Shown: piece after piece, positions 42,684 through 50,370 of the stretch
How the letters are laid out: every line of letters begins with the position of its first letter
Numbering within the stretch: the stretch's first letter is position 1
Assembly (NCBI GenBank): GCA_002448395.1
Contig: DJXS01000108.1
Span: 1 to 64,000, forward strand
DNA: 64,000 nucleotides
Origin: Lachnospiraceae bacterium UBA6998
GTDB lineage: Bacteria > Bacillota > Clostridia > Lachnospirales > Lachnospiraceae
Direction of reading: 5' to 3'
Notes under the pieces: generated by a model
What the model was told of the DNA's origin: nothing
What the model saw: the letters and a program-made list of their open reading frames with translations, nothing else
Database searches by the model: none
Program-made: the position numbers and the translations under genes

Positions 42684-44033
42684 ATGCGCGGCAAAATATT
42701 CCGTTCCATCTGGTTCGTTCTTCTCGCCACTTTGACTGTATCATTCGGTCTCACCGCTGTATTTCTGTACGATCACTTCACAGAAGAACAGCTCGAGCAG
42801 CTTCGAGGGGAGACCAAACTGGTCTCTCAGGCAGTGACCCTCAACGGACAGGACTATTTTGACCGGCTGGGGGACACGGACTTCCGCATCACCTGGATCA
42901 CCTCCGACGGGACCATCCTGTACGACAATGAGGCGGACTCCCACTTCATGCCCAACCACCTGGAGAGAGAAGAGATCCGCGAGACGCTCGAGAGCGGTTA
43001 CGGAGAGAGCAGCCGCTATTCCTCCACCCTTTTCGAGAGGCAGCTGTACACGGCGCAGAGGCTTCCCGACGGGACAGTCCTTCGTCTCTCGGTCACACAG
43101 GCTACGATCTGGACTCTGTTTCTTCATTTCATGCTGCCCCTGGCCCTGAGTATCCCGGTGCTTCTTACGATCTCTCTCCTTTTGGCTTCCCGGCTTTCCG
43201 AGCGGATCGTCCAGCCCATCAATGAGCTGAATCTGGACTCACCTCTTGAAAACGCCAACCAGGAGGCTTATGAGGAGATTCTTCCGCTCCTGCGGCGTCT
43301 TGATGATCAGCACCGGCAGATTGCCCGTGACCGGGAAGAGCTGGAAAAGACCTCTCTGATCCGCGAGGAATTTACCGCCAACGCCTCTCACGAACTCAAA
43401 ACCCCTCTGCATGTCATTTCCGGTTATGCGGAACTGCTTGAGAGCGGCATGGTCTCTTCCGAAGAATCCCGCCGTCTCTTCGCAGGAAAGATCCGTGCGG
43501 AATCCCAGCGCATGTCCAAACTCGTGGAGGACATCATAGGTCTGTCGCAGCTTGATGGCGGAGGTGCCGGAATGACCAGAGAATTCACAGATCTCTACCG
43601 GATCGCGGTCAACGCTGCAGAGAGCCTGGCAACCGCCGCCTCCGACGCAGGCGTTACCCTGAAGGTCGAGGGGGAGAGCGCTGTCATGTACGGCGTGCCC
43701 CAAGTCCTGTACAGCATCATCTATAACCTGTGCAGCAATGCTGTTCATTACAGCAACAGTGGAGGCCGTGTCCTTGTGACCGTCCGTGACTACCGCGACA
43801 AGGCAGAGCTTACCGTCGCGGATAACGGAATAGGTATTCCCGCCGAAGATCTGGACAGGATCTTCGAGCGCTTCTACCGGGTGGACAAGAGCCATTCCAA
43901 AGAAGTAGGCGGCACCGGCCTGGGCCTTTCCATTGTCAAACACGCCGCCATGGTGCACGGCGCACAGGTCGGCGTCGAAAGTGAACTCGGCAAAGGCTCT
44001 GTTTTTACGGTCTCTTTTCCCAAACAAGCGTAA
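42684..44033 (+). CDS. PhoR-like sensor histidine kinase
   Basis: This 449-residue kinase has two transmembrane helices (about 9-29 and 144-168) around an extracytoplasmic sensor region of some 110 residues. The dimerisation helix has phospho-His in TANASHELKTPLHVISGY (H236). The ATPase domain has NLCSNAVHYS (N box), VADNGIGIP (G1), RFYRVDKSHS and GTGLGLSIV (G2). There is no HAMP or PAS domain of usual length between membrane and kinase. It is the partner of the regulator just upstream. Confidence 0.88.
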   Translation: MRGKIFRSIWFVLLATLTVSFGLTAVFLYDHFTEEQLEQLRGETKLVSQAVTLNGQDYFDRLGDTDFRITWITSDGTILYDNEADSHFMPNHLEREEIRETLESGYGESSRYSSTLFERQLYTAQRLPDGTVLRLSVTQATIWTLFLHFMLPLALSIPVLLTISLLLASRLSERIVQPINELNLDSPLENANQEAYEEILPLLRRLDDQHRQIARDREELEKTSLIREEFTANASHELKTPLHVISGYAELLESGMVSSEESRRLFAGKIRAESQRMSKLVEDIIGLSQLDGGGAGMTREFTDLYRIAVNAAESLATAASDAGVTLKVEGESAVMYGVPQVLYSIIYNLCSNAVHYSNSGGRVLVTVRDYRDKAELTVADNGIGIPAEDLDRIFERFYRVDKSHSKEVGGTGLGLSIVKHAAMVHGAQVGVESELGKGSVFTVSFPKQA

Positions 44034-44063
44034 ATGTGTGACAATACTCCACTAAATATCGGT

Positions 44064-44080
44064 TTTACATAAATTTTACA
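44064..44080 (+). promoter_or_regulatory. Pho-box-like direct repeat
   Basis: TTTACA occurs at 44064 and 44075, an 11-base period as in the PhoP-binding TT(A/T)ACA repeats of Bacillus. It lies about 75 bases before the Na/Pi cotransporter start, near a -35 position. Confidence 0.5.
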
Positions 44081-44152
44081 AATCGATTCCCCCTAATTTG
44101 ATATTCATACATTAAAATGGAATTGCAGTTCGCAATTTGAAAGGAGAATTCC

Positions 44153-45790
44153 ATGTCAATCTACGATGTTTTCATACTGTTGGGCGGCGTCGGCCTGTTC
44201 CTGTACGGTATGACAATTATGTCAAGCGGCCTCAAGAACGCCTGCGGCGACAACCTTAAGGTCATTCTGGGAAAAGCGACCAAGAATAAGGTCACTTCCA
44301 TTCTGGCAGGTATTGCCGTCACGATCTTCGTGCAGAGTTCCTCTGCCACGGACGTTATGGTCATCGGCTTCGTCACATCCGGCCTGATGACCCTGAGCCA
44401 GGCTATCGGCGTCATTATGGGCGCAAACATCGGAACGACCGTCACAGCCCAGATCACCGCTTTCAACATCGGCGCCTACGCGCCCATGATCCTTTTCCTC
44501 GGCGCGGTGATGAATCTGTTCCTCAAGAACAGGACTCTCAAGGAAGTCGGATCCGTAATCCTTGGATTCGGTATGCTCTTCCAGGGCATCACCCTCATGA
44601 AGTCCGCGATCGCGCCTCTCGCAGAGACCGCCGCGTTCCGCGCGCTTCTCACATCGCTGGAGAACCCGATCCTGACTGTTCTGTTCGGTATCGCCTTCAC
44701 GGCGCTGCTGCAGAGCTCGTCTTCGGCAACGGTTATCTTCCAGGCCTTTGCAGTGCAGAACATCATCAGCTACCAGACCGCGGTATACCTGGTCATCGGC
44801 GCGGCTGTCGGTTCTGTCATGCCCAACCTTCTGGCAGGCCTAACAGCCAACCGCAACGGCAAGCGCTGTGCGGTGCTGAACCTTCTGTTCAACTCCTTCA
44901 GGGCTATACTGATTCTGATCCTTATCACAGTCTTCCCGCAGATCCTGACTTTCATACAGAATCTGTCGCCGGGCAATGTCGCCAGACAGATCGCGAACAC
45001 GCACACCTGCTTCGCGATCATCGCGGTTCTTGTCCTTGCGCCCGTGTCGGAATTCATCGTGAAACTGGCCGGCAAGCTCATCCCCCCTTCCGAGGAAGAG
45101 ACCAGAAGAGGCGAGGACCAGAGGCTCGTTTACCTCAACAATACTTCACAGATCCCTGCGGTCATCGCCATGGACCAGGCGCACCGCGAGATCTGCAGAA
45201 TGGCTCACTTCGCCATCGACAACCTGCAGTATTCCATCGACTGCTTCTTTGAACACGATGCCAAGAAGGGCCAGATGGCTCTTCAGGGCGAAGAGACCGT
45301 CGACTATCTGACCGGCGCTATCCTCGGAAAGCTCGTGGAGCTCCGCTCCCTCGACCTTTCTCCCAAACACCTGAACAGGCTCTACAGATATATTCAGGTC
45401 GTAGACGACCTCGAGCGTATATCCGACCACGCCGAGAATATCGTCGAGTATGAGGAGCAGATGCGCACCGGCAAAGCTTCCATGCACCAGGAAGCCCTTG
45501 ACGACCTCCAAATGCTGGCAAACATCACAATGCAGTCTATGAACGTCTCCCTGATCGTCTTTGAGCAGGAGCTCATGGACCGCTTCGATGACGCGGAAGC
45601 CATGGAAGATCTCGTCGACCAGACCAAGGAGCAGATCGAGGCATCCCACATCGAGCGCATGGCCAAGAAAGCCTGCGACCCCAAGGGCGGCATCCTCTTC
45701 ACAGACTTCTGCATCGACATGGAGCGCTGCTCCGACCACGCCATCAACCTGGCAGAAGTTGTCAGAGACCTCACTGAGCAGAATGCCTGA
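44153..45790 (+). CDS. Na+/phosphate cotransporter (NptA type) with PhoU-like domain
   Basis: This 545-residue protein takes up phosphate with sodium. The two inverted transport repeats carry IFVQSSSATDVMVIGFV and LLQSSSSATVIFQAFAV, typical of the NptA/SLC34 family, among eight or nine membrane helices up to about residue 305. The C-terminal 200 residues are helical and PhoU-like (YRYIQVVDDLERISDHAENIVEYEEQMRTG and DMERCSDHAINLAEVV), with the acidic metal-binding motifs. GAAAGGAG precedes the ATG. The position after the PhoB/PhoR-like pair supports phosphate control. Confidence 0.88.
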   Translation: MSIYDVFILLGGVGLFLYGMTIMSSGLKNACGDNLKVILGKATKNKVTSILAGIAVTIFVQSSSATDVMVIGFVTSGLMTLSQAIGVIMGANIGTTVTAQITAFNIGAYAPMILFLGAVMNLFLKNRTLKEVGSVILGFGMLFQGITLMKSAIAPLAETAAFRALLTSLENPILTVLFGIAFTALLQSSSSATVIFQAFAVQNIISYQTAVYLVIGAAVGSVMPNLLAGLTANRNGKRCAVLNLLFNSFRAILILILITVFPQILTFIQNLSPGNVARQIANTHTCFAIIAVLVLAPVSEFIVKLAGKLIPPSEEETRRGEDQRLVYLNNTSQIPAVIAMDQAHREICRMAHFAIDNLQYSIDCFFEHDAKKGQMALQGEETVDYLTGAILGKLVELRSLDLSPKHLNRLYRYIQVVDDLERISDHAENIVEYEEQMRTGKASMHQEALDDLQMLANITMQSMNVSLIVFEQELMDRFDDAEAMEDLVDQTKEQIEASHIERMAKKACDPKGGILFTDFCIDMERCSDHAINLAEVVRDLTEQNA

Positions 45791-45808
45791 TCTTTTCATT
45801 GAACTAAA

Positions 45809-45846
45809 CAGGGCGGCTGCACATTCGTGCAGCCGCCCTGTTTTTG
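45809..45846 (+). terminator. Terminator of the Na/Pi cotransporter gene
   Basis: CAGGGCGGCTGCAC and GTGCAGCCGCCCTG form a perfect fourteen-base-pair stem around ATTC, followed by T5. Confidence 0.92.
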
Positions 45847-45859
45847 TTTTTGTCTGGTT

Positions 45860-45962
45860 TACATGGTTGCCTGGGTTGCTTTTTTTGCTGTTTGGCTTGG
45901 TTTTGCGGCTGCTTGGCTTGGTTTTGTGGCTGCTTGGCTTGGTTTTGTGGCTGCTTGGATGC
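45860..45962. repeat. 21-bp G/T-rich tandem repeat trailing the terminator
   Basis: Units starting GGCTTGGTTTTG lie at 45894, 45915 and 45936, exactly 21 bases apart, preceded by looser versions that merge with the terminator T-tract. The arrangement and composition match the 20-bp repeat after the pectinesterase terminator at 1.8 kb. Confidence 0.8.
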
Positions 45963-45969
45963 GATCTGC

Positions 45970-46383
45970 CCCTAGCATTCCATCCGAGCAGGCGAGAAAT
46001 CCTATTTGGATGGACTCCATTCAGACATTTCTGCCCGTACCCTACATCCGGACAGGCAAGAAGCCCTATTTGGATGGACTCCATTCAGACATTTCTGCCC
46101 GTACCCTACATCCGGACAGGCAAGAAGCTCTATTTGGATGGACTTCAGGCAAACACTTCGCCTGAACTCATCCATCGAATTCTTAAATATTTCTCAAAGG
46201 ATGGGGCTTCTCTTCAATACAAACATTTATCGCTACATCCGATTTGGAAAAGTCCCTTAATCGTTGGAGTCTCCCCGCTAAACAAACATTTATCGCTACA
46301 TCCGATTTGGAAAAGTCCCTTAATGGTTGGAGTTTCCCCGTTAAACAAGTTAAACAAGCTATAAACAAACCTTAAGTCCATCC
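45970..46383. repeat. 63-64 bp repeat block, second repeat family
   Basis: A 64-base unit beginning CCTATTTGGATGGACTCC occurs at 46001 and 46065, with a third partial start at 46129. A different 63-base unit beginning AAACATTTATCGCTACATCC occurs at 46221 and 46284. The GGATGGAC motif of the left units reappears reversed as GTCCATCC at 46376, suggesting a head-to-head layout like that of the GTGCCCAAC arrays. Open frames run through the block only because the period permits it; none has a ribosome binding site. The whole span 45791-46456 has no gene. Confidence 0.8.
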
Positions 46384-46391
46384 GCCACAAT

Positions 46392-46420
46392 CAAAAAGAA
46401 GCTGCCGCAGCGCGGCAGCT
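46392..46420 (-). terminator. Terminator of the chromate-type transporter pair
   Basis: AGCTGCCGC and GCGGCAGCT pair around a three-base loop, and the reverse strand then has a T-rich tail (A5 at 46393-46397). Confidence 0.75.
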
Positions 46421-46456
46421 AAATGCATCTCCGACCATTCGATCCTCTAAGCTTAT

Positions 46457-47020
46457 TCAGAACTTAAATACAATACCCACAACCGCCGCGATCGCCAAAA
46501 ACACAATAGGACTCCATTTAAGTTTCTTCTGCCCTATGAAGATCAAAACCGCAAGTATGATCGCCTTGGGCAGGAACAGATCTGCCACATTGCCGCTGGC
46601 CTCAAAGGCCTCAATGTTGACCAGCGCTACCTTGGCCACGTTCAGGCCCGCCGCTGTGATCATAGCGATCGAAGCAGGGCGCAGACCGTAGAAAGCACCT
46701 TCCACATGCGGATTGTCCCTGAACTTGTTCAGGAATTTGGCGATGATCAGGATAATGATCACAGAAGGCGCCGCCAGAGACAGCGTAGCCAGTATCCCTC
46801 CCGGAATGCCTGCGGTCTTAAAGCCCGCGTAGGTAGACATGTTGATGCCGATCGCGCCGGGCGTGGACTCGGAGATCGCGATCATATCCGCGATGTCTGC
46901 ATGACTAAACCATCCGGTCTTGTCAGACATCTCATAAAGGAAAGGAAGTGTCGCAAGACCGCCGCCCACTGAGAACAGGCCTGTCTTGAAGAATTCATAC
47001 ATTAATCGAAGGAGTGTCAC
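46457..47020 (-). CDS. Chromate transporter family protein, subunit 2
   Basis: This 187-residue membrane protein is a single CHR domain, with FFKTGLFSVGGGLATLPFLYEM and SESTPGAIGINMSTYAGF, the conserved first-helix and PGP-like motifs. It begins at GTG overlapping the upstream stop by four bases (GTGA), so the two half-size proteins are made together and probably form one transporter. Chromate export is the named activity, but in gut anaerobes the natural anion is unknown. Confidence 0.85.
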   Translation of the reverse strand: MTLLRLMYEFFKTGLFSVGGGLATLPFLYEMSDKTGWFSHADIADMIAISESTPGAIGINMSTYAGFKTAGIPGGILATLSLAAPSVIIILIIAKFLNKFRDNPHVEGAFYGLRPASIAMITAAGLNVAKVALVNIEAFEASGNVADLFLPKAIILAVLIFIGQKKLKWSPIVFLAIAAVVGIVFKF

Positions 47021-47601
47021 TTGTCCGCCTCCTTCCCCGTACCGGATGCCGCTTTTCGGTTTCTCATGGACATCAGGACGCCGATCACACCCGCACAGAT
47101 AACAAGAACTGCTGCCGGAATTTTGACGGGCAGAATCCCCTTGAAGGCATTCAGCGAGAAGATCACCAGATACAGAAACAGCGTAAATGCGTCAACCACT
47201 GATTTCTTCCACAGCCTCATGACAGCCTGCAGGATCAAAACACAGACACATACGCGGATTCCCGCGAAGGCGTGCTGTACGACCGGAAGATCAGCAAAAT
47301 TTGATAAGAAAGTTGCAAGTACAAGGATGATGATGATCGGGCCGGTCAGGAAACCTGCGGTCGCGCAGAGTGCACCTACCACACCGGCCTTTTTCTCTCC
47401 GATGAAAGTGGAGACGTTAAGCGCGATGATTCCGGGCGTGCACTGCCCTATGGAAAAATAGTCCCGCAGGTCATCCATTGTCGTCCAGTGCCGCTTGTCG
47501 ACGAGTTCCCTCTCGAGAAGGGGAAGCATCGCATACCCTCCGCCGAAATTGACGCAGCCGATCTGGACAAAGGTAATGTATAGTTCCAGAAGTTCGTTCA
47601 T
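47017..47601 (-). CDS. Chromate transporter family protein, subunit 1
   Basis: This 194-residue CHR-domain protein begins LYITFVQIGCVNFGGGYAMLPLLEREL and has IGQCTPGIIALNVSTFIGEK, parallel to its partner. Together the two equal the length of the fused two-domain ChrA. AAAGGAAC precedes the ATG. Confidence 0.85.
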   Translation of the reverse strand: MNELLELYITFVQIGCVNFGGGYAMLPLLERELVDKRHWTTMDDLRDYFSIGQCTPGIIALNVSTFIGEKKAGVVGALCATAGFLTGPIIIILVLATFLSNFADLPVVQHAFAGIRVCVCVLILQAVMRLWKKSVVDAFTLFLYLVIFSLNAFKGILPVKIPAAVLVICAGVIGVLMSMRNRKAASGTGKEADK

Positions 47602-47616
47602 AGGGTTCCTTTCAGA

Positions 47617-47645
47617 AAACCAGCACCCGATTCCAGGTGCTGGTT
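47617..47645 (-). terminator. Terminator after the Na/Ca exchanger gene
   Basis: AACCAGCACC and GGTGCTGGTT pair across an eight-base loop. T-runs flank both sides, so it may work in both directions. Confidence 0.7.
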
Positions 47646-47649
47646 CTTT

Positions 47650-48624
47650 TTATAGTGTAAACTGTATAAAGCAAAATACCGCGTAGATCGCCAGCAGTAT
47701 GATGCCCTGGGCGCGGGTCAGTTTGCCGCGGATGAGGGTGGGGACCGTCAGGATAGTCATGACAAGAAGCATGACCGGGATCTCCAGGATCAGGCTGGCA
47801 TTGTGGCCCATGAATACAGCGCTCTTGGGGACGTCAAAGGGGGCGAGCGTTACGGAGACGCCGCTGACCAGCACCAGGTTGAAAACATTGGCGCCGATGA
47901 CGTTTCCGAGAGAAAGCGCTCCGTGGCCTTTGAGCAGGGATGTGATCGCCGTGACCAGTTCAGGAAGGCTGGTTCCCAGTGCCACAAAGGTGAGCGCGAT
48001 GACCGACTCCGGAACGCCCAGTGCCTGGGCGATCAGTGTTCCGTTTTCCACCAGGAGATTGGCGCCGACTGCGATCAGGGCTGCTCCCAGCACCAGGAAC
48101 ATCAGGATTTTGCCCATAGACATGTCTTCTTCGGATGCGTCATCGTCGTCTTCGGAGGCTTCCGGCTGGGGGCTGTTCTTCATGGAACGCACATTGACGA
48201 CCATGTAGCACACAAATACCGCCAGCATGATCAGACCCATAGGTCTTGTAAAGCGCCCCATCACATAAGCCGCGATGCAGTAGATCGCCGCCGCGATGTA
48301 GAAGAATGCCACCGGCACTCTCAGCGTTTTGGGATCAGCGGGGCCGGGATGTACCGCGATGGTGATCGCCGCGATCAGGGCTGTGTTGCAGATTACGGAA
48401 CCGATCGCGTTACCGTAAGCGATCTCGCCGTGACCGGACAGCGCTGACATGGTGGAGACCATGACTTCCGGAAGCGTAGTTCCGATAGAAACGACTGTCG
48501 CGCCGATCAGCAGCTCAGGCAGATTGAATTTCCTCGCCAACGCACTGGCGCCGTCAACGAACCAGTCGCCGCCCTTGATAAGGCATGCAAGACCAATGAT
48601 GAATAAGACAATTGGTTTGATCAT
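47650..48624 (-). CDS. CaCA-family Na+/Ca2+ exchanger (YrbG-like)
   Basis: This 324-residue protein has about ten membrane helices and the two alpha-repeats of the family. The first is GATVVSIGTTLPEVMVS with GNAIGSVICNTALI; the second is IALTFVALGTSLPELVTAITS with GNVIGANVFNLVLVSG. The acidic loop between the halves (EASEDDDDASEEDMS) is typical. It exchanges calcium or another cation for sodium or protons. It follows the GH5 gene by 59 bases. Confidence 0.88.
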   Translation of the reverse strand: MIKPIVLFIIGLACLIKGGDWFVDGASALARKFNLPELLIGATVVSIGTTLPEVMVSTMSALSGHGEIAYGNAIGSVICNTALIAAITIAVHPGPADPKTLRVPVAFFYIAAAIYCIAAYVMGRFTRPMGLIMLAVFVCYMVVNVRSMKNSPQPEASEDDDDASEEDMSMGKILMFLVLGAALIAVGANLLVENGTLIAQALGVPESVIALTFVALGTSLPELVTAITSLLKGHGALSLGNVIGANVFNLVLVSGVSVTLAPFDVPKSAVFMGHNASLILEIPVMLLVMTILTVPTLIRGKLTRAQGIILLAIYAVFCFIQFTL

Positions 48625-48683
48625 AGTTTTTTACCTCTTGAGACTTAAGTGTTTCGTCATTTCCGTCCGGGACTGCTGCCTGC

Positions 48684-49718
48684 TCACAGTTTATCCGCGA
48701 TCGCCTGCAGGTAAGGGCGCGCCTCTTCGCCGGCGATGCCGTAATCCTTTTCCTTGTAGTTCCAAAGCGCGCGGCCGATCTTATACTTCTCAAACACCTC
48801 ATGGATGTCCGTCAGCCAGCGCACCGCGTCTTCCCGGTTCGCGCGGTCAATGACGCCGTACTCGCCGCAGTAAAGCGGGATGTCTCTCTCTTCTGCCGTC
48901 TTCAGGGCAGGCTCGAACAGCCCGACAAAGAATTCAGTGCCTATCGGCCTGATGTCCTCGTTAAAGATCGTGTATGTGCAGCCGGGATCCACTATTTTGG
49001 TCGCTTCGCGGTACTCTTCCACTGTCTTCGGATATCCGATGCGGAAGTCCAGCGGCATTCCGTCCACCCAGTATGCTCCCTGATGTGTGAAGATAAAGGG
49101 CTCATAGCAGTGGAAAGTATAGGCAACCTTGCGATCCGGCGTGTCAGCCAGAAAAGGCACGGCAGTGACCGCGTTGTAGAACACTCCGCCGAAAATGACC
49201 CATGTGTCCGGCGCGAACTCGCGGATAGCCTCTACAGCCCGCAGCGCGATGCCGTTCCACAGATCTTTGACCTCGACTGCCACGATCTCGTTGAGCAGCT
49301 CATAGGCCACAATGTCCGTATCTGCGCTGTAGCGCTTCGCAATTGTGCGCCACATATCCAGGAACCGTTTCTGGCGCCCCGGATCCGTAAAGAAGATCGT
49401 CTTGTCGTCCTTATCCAGCGGGTCAAAAGAATACCCGTATGTCTTGTGTATATCAAGGATCATTCGAAGGCCGTTTCGCCTGCACCACTCAACGCAGTTG
49501 TCGATATACCGGTACCCTTCCTCAATGGGGGCGCCGTCCTCTGTCTCGATCACGGTGTAATCCACCGGAACGCGGACGTGGTCGAGCCCCATTCCCGCGA
49601 TGCGCCGGATATCTTCCTCCGTAATGAACGTATCAAAGTGCTCCCTGGTCGGGGCGTCAAATTGGGAGAGCCAGCCGCCCAGGTTAACGCCCCTCATATA
49701 GCCTTCCATACCGCGCAT
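48684..49718 (-). CDS. GH5-family glycoside hydrolase
   Basis: This 344-residue protein has the GH5 layout: RGVNLGGWLSQFD at the start, GLDHVRVPVDY, MILDIHKTYGYSFDP, IVAYELLNEI with the acid/base Glu, and IPLYCGEYGVID with the nucleophile Glu, then ALWNYKEKDYG. No signal peptide is seen, so it acts inside the cell on short beta-glucans or mannans. AAGGAG precedes the ATG, which begins one base after the stop of the SGNH esterase gene. Confidence 0.88.
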   Translation of the reverse strand: MRGMEGYMRGVNLGGWLSQFDAPTREHFDTFITEEDIRRIAGMGLDHVRVPVDYTVIETEDGAPIEEGYRYIDNCVEWCRRNGLRMILDIHKTYGYSFDPLDKDDKTIFFTDPGRQKRFLDMWRTIAKRYSADTDIVAYELLNEIVAVEVKDLWNGIALRAVEAIREFAPDTWVIFGGVFYNAVTAVPFLADTPDRKVAYTFHCYEPFIFTHQGAYWVDGMPLDFRIGYPKTVEEYREATKIVDPGCTYTIFNEDIRPIGTEFFVGLFEPALKTAEERDIPLYCGEYGVIDRANREDAVRWLTDIHEVFEKYKIGRALWNYKEKDYGIAGEEARPYLQAIADKL

Positions 49719-49719
49719 T

Positions 49720-50337
49720 TTATAATCTCCTTATCACCTTTTCCAACTCTTTTGCAAACACTGCATTTCCTGCCGCCGACAGATGCACTCCGTCAAAGGC
49801 CAGTTCCAGCTCCCACGACGACGCATCCGCATAGAAAGCGCCATGACGGGCCGCGATCTCTCTATAATACCGGGCCAAAAGAGCGCTCTGCTCCAGGCAT
49901 TCCCGCTCATACATCTCGGTTCCCTGCACAAATGGTTCCGTACAGGACGGGTCCGTGAATCGGATCCGCGGCGGCGCGATCAGAAGAATATCCGCTGAAA
50001 GCTCTTCTTTGGCACTGCCGGTCAGGTTGTCCATCTTCGCGGCAACCGCAGATGCATCGGGGTGTCTCATGCTCAGCAAGTCGTTTGTTCCGAGCATGAT
50101 CGCAAGCAGGTCCACCGGCATCTCTGAGCGCAGACTGTCCAGCACCATAGATGTGCCTCTGCCCGCTCCGGGGATCATTCTGCCGGGCATTCCGTCCACG
50201 GCGACCTCCCACATTCCGTCCAGGCTTTCCGCCAAAAGCGTCGTCCAGCGCTCCTTTCTCGGATACCTTCCGCCCGTATAGAATGAGGGATCGTAGCCGT
50301 AAGTGTTGGAATCCCCGTAGAAGAAAACCTTTTTCAT
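49720..50337 (-). CDS. SGNH/GDSL hydrolase
   Basis: This 205-residue protein has VFFYGDSNTYGYDP (nucleophile Ser), AIMLGTNDLLSM (block III Asn) and LAFDGVHLSAAGNAVFA (Asp and His), so the catalytic set is whole. Cytoplasmic proteins of this type act as carbohydrate or aryl esterases. Lying one base before the GH5 gene, it probably removes acyl groups from the same glycan. Confidence 0.85.
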   Translation of the reverse strand: MKKVFFYGDSNTYGYDPSFYTGGRYPRKERWTTLLAESLDGMWEVAVDGMPGRMIPGAGRGTSMVLDSLRSEMPVDLLAIMLGTNDLLSMRHPDASAVAAKMDNLTGSAKEELSADILLIAPPRIRFTDPSCTEPFVQGTEMYERECLEQSALLARYYREIAARHGAFYADASSWELELAFDGVHLSAAGNAVFAKELEKVIRRL

Positions 50338-50370
50338 ATCCCGTCCCTTTCCGCCGGTACTGCCGCCGTC

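Noticed and set aside
42945-42956. ATGCCCAACC words inside the kinase and transporter genes
   Set aside because: These are in coding frames (HFMPNHLE and VMPNLLAG) with no neighbouring core at 62 bases, so they are chance matches.
45146-46084. Long reverse frame opposite the Na/Pi cotransporter
   Set aside because: It is antisense to a well-supported gene, crosses the terminator and ends in repeats rich in Ser, Lys and Thr.
45561-46364. Long forward frame across the transporter end and the repeat block
   Set aside because: Its first part is an out-of-frame reading of the PhoU-like coding region and its second part is the translated repeat.
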